Origin: JAMCXS01 sp964459065
Lineage (GTDB): Bacteria > Acidobacteriota > Terriglobia > UBA7540
Reading direction: 5' to 3'
NCBI GenBank assembly: GCA_964459065.1
Contig: CAYWMN010000127.1
Location: forward strand, 1 to 10,272
Length of the DNA: 10,272 nt
Shown here: piece by piece, positions 5,432-10,272 of the stretch
Numbering within the stretch: position 1 is the first letter of the stretch
Layout of the letters: the number at the start of each line of letters is the position of its first letter
Notes under the pieces: model-generated
The model's input: only the letters and a program-made list of their open reading frames with translations
Databases searched by the model: none
Told to the model about the DNA's origin: nothing
Position numbers and translations under genes: made by a program

Positions 5432-7146
5432 AAGCTCAAATTCTAACGTTCAGCGTCTTGCTGCTGCTGGCCGGCGTTTCCGGCGCATACGCCCGAAAGC
5501 CTTGTGCTGCCGGCTCCACGCTTCATAGACTTTACGACGAAGGCCAGTGGCGGGATTTGCTGAGCGCCGCACCTTGCTCTACGAATCACTCAGCCGACAT
5601 CGACTACTTTCGAGGGATGGCTTTGGCTCGGCTCAAGCGCTGGGATGAGGCGGCGGAAGTTTTCAGGGCGGCGGAAAAACAGTATCCACAAGACAAACGA
5701 TTTCCGGTGGAGCTAGCGGGAATCGCCTTCAAGCAGAAACATTTTGGGAAGGCAAAGCATGAACTCCACCGGGCTCTCCGTTTGGACCCGAAGGACCCGT
5801 ACGCGCTGAATTTTCTCGCGACCCTGTATTTCCTGGAAGGAAATCTCCCGGCCGCTCTCAAGTATTGGAATCGTTCCGGGAAACCTCGGATCGCGGCCAT
5901 CCACACGCCACAGCATCTCCGCGTTGATCCCGCCCTGCTCGACCGTGCCTTCACGTGTTCCCCCGCAAGCGTCCTGCGGCTCCAGCAATACCGGACCACG
6001 CGCGCACGACTGAGGCAACTGGGAATCTTCCCGGTCTTTCGCCTGGACCTCACGCCCCATCCCGACGGCAATAGCGATCGCTTTGATTTAACTCTGAGCG
6101 GCATCGAAAGAAACGGGTGGGGTGAGAACAAACTTACAGGGATTCTCTCGCTTTTGCGGGGAACGCCTTACGAAACCGTTTATCCCGCGTATTACAACCT
6201 GCACGGCTCGGCGCTCAACGTCCGAACTCTGTTCCGCTGGGATGACCAAAAGAGGAGAGTGTTCGCCTCGGTTTCGGCTCCTCTCGCGCGAAATCCAAAA
6301 TTCCGTTATCAGCTTTATGTGGACGGCCGGAACGAAAACTGGGACGTTTCGCAAACCTTCCGCGTTACGGGTTCACCTCTTACAACCTTCAACATGGAAA
6401 AGCTGGAGGCGGGTGGCGGAGTCCGGTCCATCGTCAACAGCCGCCTGAGCTGGGCCGCCGGCTTGTCGCTTTCCGACCGCCGTTTCCGCGATTTGCCTGC
6501 GGGATTTTCCAATTCCCTTTTCACCAAGGGTTTCGCGCTGGAAGTCCGCGCCGGAGCCCAATACGCACTGCTGCGAATCCCCGAAAAGCGCTTTACGTTG
6601 ACGGCCAGCGCCCAGGGCAGTTTGGGCAAACTCTATGCAACAGGGTTTGGCGATTTCTCCAGATTGCAAGGTTCCGTGCGAGCTCGCTGGTTCCCACAAT
6701 CGCGTGGAGATGACTACGAAGTGGATGAAGATTTCCATGCCGGCAAGATCTTCGGCAGGGCCCCTTTTGATGAACTGTTTATCCTGGGACTCGAGCGCGA
6801 CAACAACCTTCTGCTTCGCGCCCACATCGGAACGCGGGACGGCAGGAAAGGCAGCGCGCCTCTCGGCCGCGCGTACCTGCTTTCAAACTGGGAGATCAAC
6901 AAAAACCTCTACAACAGCGGATGGTTCAAGCTGCGGCTGGCGCCTTTTCTGGACTCAGGAAGAATCTATTCTGATTCGGAGGGTTTCGGATCTCGCCAGT
7001 GGCTTTGGGATACGGGCGGACAGGTCAAACTGAGCGTGCTTGGAGGCCTGTCAGTTATTTTCACTTATGGAAAAGATTTGAGAACCGGCAACAACTCTTT
7101 CTACGTCACAACCAGCCACGAAGGCGGCTTCAGGTTCCTGCCTTGA
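5428..7146 (+). CDS. TPR domain fused to an Omp85/TamA-like outer-membrane beta-barrel
   Basis: A 572-residue exported protein starting at GTG within the GTGA overlap with the peptidase stop. It has a signal peptide (2-22, cleavage at AYA). TPR-like helices occupy about residues 57-153 (e.g. AEVFRAAEKQYPQDKRF, then ALRLDPKDPYALNFLATLYF). From about 215 to the end the sequence becomes alternating amphipathic beta strands rich in aromatic and Arg/Asp residues. Late motifs resemble the surface-antigen D15/ShlB barrel: FDELFILGLERDNNLLLRAH near 447-466, then LSNWEINKN and APFLDSGRIY. The final strand ends GGFRFLP rather than the common terminal Phe. Omp85-type barrels insert or translocate outer-membrane and secreted proteins. 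No POTRA domain is evident, so the TPRs may replace it as periplasmic docking. Co-expression with the C39 peptidase is certain by overlap; the function is inferred. A plain TPR-porin is the alternative. Confidence 0.72.
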   Translation: MKAQILTFSVLLLLAGVSGAYARKPCAAGSTLHRLYDEGQWRDLLSAAPCSTNHSADIDYFRGMALARLKRWDEAAEVFRAAEKQYPQDKRFPVELAGIAFKQKHFGKAKHELHRALRLDPKDPYALNFLATLYFLEGNLPAALKYWNRSGKPRIAAIHTPQHLRVDPALLDRAFTCSPASVLRLQQYRTTRARLRQLGIFPVFRLDLTPHPDGNSDRFDLTLSGIERNGWGENKLTGILSLLRGTPYETVYPAYYNLHGSALNVRTLFRWDDQKRRVFASVSAPLARNPKFRYQLYVDGRNENWDVSQTFRVTGSPLTTFNMEKLEAGGGVRSIVNSRLSWAAGLSLSDRRFRDLPAGFSNSLFTKGFALEVRAGAQYALLRIPEKRFTLTASAQGSLGKLYATGFGDFSRLQGSVRARWFPQSRGDDYEVDEDFHAGKIFGRAPFDELFILGLERDNNLLLRAHIGTRDGRKGSAPLGRAYLLSNWEINKNLYNSGWFKLRLAPFLDSGRIYSDSEGFGSRQWLWDTGGQVKLSVLGGLSVIFTYGKDLRTGNNSFYVTTSHEGGFRFLP

Positions 7147-7155
7147 GCCCGGCGG

Positions 7156-8064
7156 TTATGACTTCGCTTCTTCAGTCGAACGGACCTTGACGCCTGCAAG
7201 CTCTTCCAGAAAAGTAACGACGGCGGCGTAATCAAGCTCGCCTTTGCCCTGCGCCCGCGCGGAGCCGTAAACTTCTTTCACGGCGGCGGTGACGGGCATT
7301 GGAACGCCCTTGGCGAAGGCGGCTTCCATGGCCAGCGTCACGTCCTTGTGCATCCACTTGAGAGGGAAATAGGGCGTGAAGTCGCCCTTAAAGATAAAAG
7401 GGGCTTTGAAATCGGTCAGCACCGCGCGCGCCATGCTGTTCTGAATGATTTCCAGCATCACCTCGGGCCTGACGCCGGATTTCGTGGCCAGGACAAATCC
7501 CTCGCAGAAGATTTCCACCATGGTGGACTGGATGGCGTTCTGGGCCAGCTTGGCGGAAAGTCCCGCGCCGTGTTCGCCGCAGTAAATGTGCGTCTTGCCC
7601 AGCACTTTCAACAATGGCAGGGCCTTGTCAAACGTTTCGCGGTTGCCGCCCACCATAAAAGTCAACTCGCCTGCTTCAGCGCCGTGCTTGCTGCCGGTGA
7701 CCGGAGCGTCCAGGAAACTCGCTTCCTTGCCGGCAGTCTGGCAGGCCAGCTTCCGGCTGACCACCGGGCTGATGGTCGCAGAATCAATCACGATGGCGCC
7801 GGGGCGGATGGTTTGCAGAACTCCGTCTTTGCCCGCAATCACTTCTTCCGAGGCGGCAGAATCACTCACGATGCTGACGATGAAGTCGGCATCCCGGGCT
7901 GCCTCAGCGGGCGTTGAGGCAACTCGCGCGCCGGCGCGCTCAAGGGGCTCGGCCTTGCTGCGGGTCCGGTTGAAAACGCTCAGGCTGTAGCCGGCCTTGA
8001 TCAAGTTCAAAGCCATCGGCTGCCCCATAATTCCCAAGCCGATAAAACCTACCGATTGCGCCAT
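7156..8064 (-). CDS. Beta-hydroxyacid dehydrogenase (GLYR1-like; glyoxylate/succinic-semialdehyde or tartronate-semialdehyde reductase)
   Basis: A 302-residue cytoplasmic enzyme of the 3-hydroxyisobutyrate dehydrogenase family. The N-terminal dinucleotide site is GFIGLGIMG (6-14), and NRTRSK at 32-37 places Arg33 where it favours NADPH. The substrate loop reads DAPVTGSKHGAEAGEL (119-134), and the catalytic Lys172 with Asn176 lies in AKLAQNA. TGSK with an FPLKWMHKD segment and PMPVTAAVKE near the C-terminus resembles plant and bacterial GLYR1 reductases more than HIBADH itself. The glycerate 2-kinase gene upstream points to reduction of tartronate semialdehyde to D-glycerate as the in vivo step. 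The start at 8064 has GGAGG 6 bp upstream; the frame is open further but overlaps the kinase gene. The gap to the kinase stop is 79 bp. Its 3' end lies only 9 bp from the convergent barrel gene. Confidence 0.9.
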   Translation of the reverse strand: MAQSVGFIGLGIMGQPMALNLIKAGYSLSVFNRTRSKAEPLERAGARVASTPAEAARDADFIVSIVSDSAASEEVIAGKDGVLQTIRPGAIVIDSATISPVVSRKLACQTAGKEASFLDAPVTGSKHGAEAGELTFMVGGNRETFDKALPLLKVLGKTHIYCGEHGAGLSAKLAQNAIQSTMVEIFCEGFVLATKSGVRPEVMLEIIQNSMARAVLTDFKAPFIFKGDFTPYFPLKWMHKDVTLAMEAAFAKGVPMPVTAAVKEVYGSARAQGKGELDYAAVVTFLEELAGVKVRSTEEAKS

Positions 8065-8143
8065 TGCACGCCTCCATAAAATGAGTTTGCGGGGAGCCCC
8101 GACGAGGTTCGGACGGCGCTTCGGCTGGCGACGGTGAACCGCC

Positions 8144-9508
8144 TTATTGCGATCCAAAATCCAGCCAGAGCCGTATGTCCCGGACATTATTGTCCGTGAA
8201 ACCAGTATCCAGTGTATCACCAAGGGTTCGGAAGAAGTAATAGGAGTCGCTCGCCGCAAGGTAATGACCGGGATCAAGCCCCAAGGCGCGCGCGCGCGCC
8301 ACCGTTTGCCCGTCGGCCACCGCCCCGCTGGCGGGACTGTTGCCGTCGCGGCCGTCCGTGCCGGCGCTCAAGACCACCCGGCGCTGGTGGGGAATCATTT
8401 GCGCCGCCTCCAGAACATAGGCCTGGTTCCGGCCGCCCATTCCCGAACCCGTCACCGCACAGGTGACTTCCCCGCCGACAATCAGGGCAACGGGCTTTCC
8501 GGGATGCGCGCGGGCGAGCAAGTCCAGGGAGTCCAGATTCTGGCCGACAACCGTCCTATAATCAGCATCCCAACCATTCGGGTCGATAGCGCAAACAAAG
8601 CCCTGCCGTTCCGCAGCTTGTTTGGCGGCGTCCACGGCTTGCCGGTTCGAGAGCAGGCACACGTATTGCGAGTTTTCAAAGCAAGGATCTCCCGCCTTGG
8701 GAGTTTCCTCGAACAATCCCTGCAACGCGGATGGAAATTTCGGCTCCAGGCAATTTTCCCGGGCCAGCCGGCGGCACTCGTCAAGCGTTGAATCGTCGGG
8801 CATCGTCGGGCCGGAGGCCACCATCGACGGCAGATGATCGGGCACATCAGAGACAAAAATCGTCAGTTGGCGCGCAGGAAACGCCGCCTTCGCCAGCCGC
8901 CCGCCTTTAACTGCAGAGACGTGCTTGCGAAGCACGTTGATCTGCTCAATCGGCAAACCGCAGGTCACCAGCGTGCGGTTAAACTCCAGCAGTTCGTCGA
9001 GTGAAACATCAGGACTGAGAGGCTTCTCAAACAGAGCCGACCCACCTCCGGAGACCAGGAAGATCACCAGGTCCTCGCTCCCAAGGCCGGCCACCAGTTC
9101 CAAGGCGGCTTGGGCGCCGGCAAGACTGCCGGCGTTCGGATAGGGGTGCCCGCCGATGAAATAATGGAAGTTCTTGACCCTGATGGAAGGCGGGGCCGGC
9201 GCAACAACCACGCCTTCCCCGGTCTTGCCGTCGAGGATTTCGTCCAGCGCCGCCGCCATGCGCCCCGCAGCCTTTCCAAAAGCCACCACGCGCGGCGGCT
9301 TTTCGCCAAGCGGCGTGAGAACGTCCCCGGCTAGAAGGTTTTCACCCTCCCGGCGCAGGGTCTCCCGCATCGCACGGCGAAGGTCGATGGCCGCCATAAC
9401 CTCATGAAAAATCTGGCGGGCGATGTTCTTTCCATGCTCGTAAGCGGGTGTCACAAGGCGTAGGCTCTCGTTTTCGGCTGCCGGAAACGCCCGAATTCCT
9501 GATCGCAC
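8144..9508 (-). CDS. Glycerate 2-kinase, MOFRL family
   Basis: A protein of up to 454 residues that phosphorylates D-glycerate to 2-phosphoglycerate with ATP. Family landmarks in order: FGKAAGRMA (77-85), GHPYPNAGS (119-127), SGGGSAL (152-158), INVLRKHVSAVKGGRLA (189-205), VSDVPDHLPSMVASGPT, then the C-terminal MOFRL domain with VTGSGMGGRNQAY and SAGTDGRDGNSPASGAVADG. Nothing essential appears missing; full length is usual for the class. The start is uncertain: GTG at 9508 gives the longest form but has no Shine-Dalgarno, and GTG at 9454 would keep all conserved sequence (IARQIFHEVMAAIDLRRAM begins around residue 29). First gene of a two-gene unit with the reductase; together they would carry C3 oxo-acids from glycolate, glyoxylate or sugar-acid breakdown into lower glycolysis. 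Confidence 0.92.
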   Translation of the reverse strand: MRSGIRAFPAAENESLRLVTPAYEHGKNIARQIFHEVMAAIDLRRAMRETLRREGENLLAGDVLTPLGEKPPRVVAFGKAAGRMAAALDEILDGKTGEGVVVAPAPPSIRVKNFHYFIGGHPYPNAGSLAGAQAALELVAGLGSEDLVIFLVSGGGSALFEKPLSPDVSLDELLEFNRTLVTCGLPIEQINVLRKHVSAVKGGRLAKAAFPARQLTIFVSDVPDHLPSMVASGPTMPDDSTLDECRRLARENCLEPKFPSALQGLFEETPKAGDPCFENSQYVCLLSNRQAVDAAKQAAERQGFVCAIDPNGWDADYRTVVGQNLDSLDLLARAHPGKPVALIVGGEVTCAVTGSGMGGRNQAYVLEAAQMIPHQRRVVLSAGTDGRDGNSPASGAVADGQTVARARALGLDPGHYLAASDSYYFFRTLGDTLDTGFTDNNVRDIRLWLDFGSQ

Positions 9509-9546
9509 AGTGAATCTGAAGCAACGGGCGTGCAGCGTTAAGACTT

Positions 9547-9576
9547 ATTATTGAGAAATCTGTGGATGAAAGGCAA
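9547..9576 (-). promoter_or_regulatory. Candidate promoter of the glycerate kinase operon
   Basis: On the minus strand TTGCCT (9576-9571) and AATAAT (9552-9547) are 18 bp apart. Transcription would begin near 9540, about 32 nt before the first candidate GTG. It lies in the 270-bp divergent region shared with hppA. Confidence 0.35.
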
Positions 9577-9637
9577 GCGCCTTTGCAAATCTGGACCGCC
9601 CCCTGAAACCGACGTACCTTTACAATGAGGCACTTCC

Positions 9638-9667
9638 TTGACGGGAATTTCCCGCGTGTGCTATAAG
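9638..9667 (+). promoter_or_regulatory. Extended -10 promoter of hppA
   Basis: TTGACG (9638-9643) is followed after 18 bp by TATAAG (9662-9667), preceded by TGC to make an extended -10. The -35 and -10 each match consensus at five of six bases. The start of transcription would be near 9674, leaving a leader of about 105 nt before the hppA ATG. Both boxes are touched by palindromes (see the repeat entries). Confidence 0.55.
9642..9654. repeat. Perfect 13-bp palindrome in the hppA promoter spacer
   Basis: CGGGAATTTCCCG is symmetric around a central T. It starts inside the -35 box and fills most of the first half of the spacer, a position typical of a repressor or activator site. No regulator was identified. 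Confidence 0.4.
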
Positions 9668-9679
9668 TCTAGGCTTATA
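9662..9679. repeat. 18-bp near-perfect palindrome overlapping the hppA -10 box
   Basis: TATAAGTCTAGGCTTATA is symmetric except for one base pair (T/G at the fifth position from the centre outward on each arm, next to the CTAG core). Its left arm is the -10 hexamer and it reaches the predicted transcription start, so a protein bound here would block polymerase. It could also be a chance AT-rich palindrome. Confidence 0.4.
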
Positions 9680-9778
9680 AGGCCGGTAATTAATTTCTTC
9701 CAAATGAGCCCGGTATTGTGCAGTCAACAGAGTCTTCCTGTCATACAGCTGACAAACCCTACCTCGAAGGAAACGAAA

Positions 9779-10272
9779 ATGACCTTGCTTTGCGATGTTC
9801 TGCCCGTAACCGGGCTCGTGTTGTTCGTAGGATGGCTTGCACGTCGTCTCAGAATCGGTGCTTTTAATCAGAGTACGGTCTCGCGTGCGCTCCAATCACG
9901 ATGCGCATTATTTAAAGACCAATGTCTCCACCTGCTCGCGAAAAAGAGTTCCGTCCTGCGCCGCACGGCGACAGCGGCCGCGGCAACCTTGGCCCTCACC
10001 CTGGCGGGAGCAGCTTCCGCCCTGGCCCAGACGGCCGAGCAGCCTTCCGGCGAAGCCAATCTGAAGCTTCCCGATTTTGCTCAGGTCAAATTTCTCGGCA
10101 TCGGCGGCCATGAGTTGCTGATGTACGGCATCCTGTTCTGCGTCTTCGGGCTGCTGTTCGGGCTGGCAATCTACAGCCACATCAAGAACCTTCCCGTGCA
10201 CCGCTCCATGGCAGAAGTCTCCCAGTTGATCTGGGAAACCTGCAAGACCTACCTCGTCCAGCAGGGCAAGTT
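9779..10272 (+). CDS. hppA: Membrane-bound ion-translocating inorganic pyrophosphatase (N-terminal part, cut by window edge)
   Basis: The first 164 codons of a membrane pyrophosphatase that couples PPi hydrolysis to H+ or Na+ pumping across the cytoplasmic membrane. Recognition rests on the first core transmembrane helix and the following loop: MYGILFCVFGLLFGLAIYSHIKNLPVH, then SMAEVSQLIWETCKTYL and QQGKF. The PPi-binding DxxxD motifs and the residue that decides K+ dependence lie beyond the window. Before the core is a signal-peptide-like stretch (Lys55-Lys56, Arg60-Arg61, hydrophobic alanines to ASALAQ at 79-84), and before that about 54 further residues. The start at 9779 is chosen because it is the only in-frame ATG upstream of the core and has AAGGA 7 bp before it; in-frame GTG or TTG at 9818 and 9821 are weaker options. 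Confidence 0.85.
   Translation, partial: MTLLCDVLPVTGLVLFVGWLARRLRIGAFNQSTVSRALQSRCALFKDQCLHLLAKKSSVLRRTATAAAATLALTLAGAASALAQTAEQPSGEANLKLPDFAQVKFLGIGGHELLMYGILFCVFGLLFGLAIYSHIKNLPVHRSMAEVSQLIWETCKTYLVQQGK

Noticed and set aside
8084..8097. CGGGGAGCCCCG-type symmetric sequence between the reductase and kinase genes
   Set aside because: The arms leave only two central bases, so it cannot form a useful hairpin, and in GC-rich DNA a 5-bp arm is weak evidence for an operator.
8147..8791. Plus-strand open frame (214 codons) opposite the glycerate kinase
   Set aside because: Shadow of a strongly conserved MOFRL kinase; no independent support.
9620..9895. Minus-strand open frame of 91 codons in the hppA upstream region
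   Set aside because: It overlaps the hppA promoter and 5' coding region, and has no ribosome-binding site or recognisable motif.
9922..10113. Plus-strand ATG frame near the pyrophosphatase start
   Set aside because: Out of frame with the recognisable pyrophosphatase sequence and composed of shadow-like Arg/Pro/Ser text. It was considered as evidence of a frameshift, but the in-frame ATG at 9779 with a Shine-Dalgarno is the simpler reading.
1..10272. Search for CRISPR arrays, tRNAs, insertion sequences and phage or conjugation genes
   Set aside because: No regularly spaced repeats, cloverleaf with CCA-type end, transposase-like protein or terminal inverted repeats with target duplication were seen by eye.

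Overview
The window looks like a chromosomal stretch of a Gram-negative, fairly GC-rich soil-type bacterium. The best guess is an Acidobacteriota member. That is an inference from protein style: many secreted TPR proteins, a DUF5818-like lipoprotein, a membrane pyrophosphatase with an N-terminal signal-like segment, and an outer-membrane barrel protein. No marker gene is present to prove it. I see no tRNA, rRNA, CRISPR array, insertion sequence or phage gene, and no gene-free stretch longer than about 270 bases.

Layout. Positions 1-2923 are all minus strand: the N-terminal part of a PLP-dependent cystathionine beta-synthase/cysteine synthase (cut by the window edge), a small lipoprotein, a secreted TPR protein, and an isoprenylcysteine-methyltransferase-like membrane protein. 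The last two form a tight operon, transcribed methyltransferase first. A 160-bp divergent region with an inverted repeat separates this block from the plus-strand block at 3084-7146: a KdgF-like cupin, an atypical short-chain dehydrogenase lacking the usual catalytic Tyr and Lys, and then a compact three-gene operon. Positions 7156-9508 return to the minus strand, with a MOFRL-type glycerate 2-kinase followed by a GLYR1-like beta-hydroxyacid dehydrogenase. From 9779 to the right edge is the start of a plus-strand membrane-bound pyrophosphatase (hppA), preceded by a good promoter overlapped by two palindromes.

The most interesting part is the operon at 4464-7146. It encodes (i) a 134-aa exported protein with a C-terminal membrane anchor, resembling the PA2779 family; (ii) an exported stand-alone C39-type cysteine peptidase resembling the catalytic half of PA2778-family proteins; and (iii) a TPR domain fused to a C-terminal Omp85/TamA-like beta-barrel. 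Genes are 5 bp apart and then overlap by 4 bp (GTGA), behind one promoter. In the PA2778 arrangement I know, the TPRs are on the peptidase; here they are on the barrel. This suggests an envelope system in which a peptidase processes or controls a small anchored partner together with an outer-membrane pore or insertase. That function is inference.

The glycerate kinase and reductase genes fit one short route: tartronate semialdehyde (or glyoxylate/hydroxypyruvate-derived carbon) to D-glycerate to 2-phosphoglycerate.
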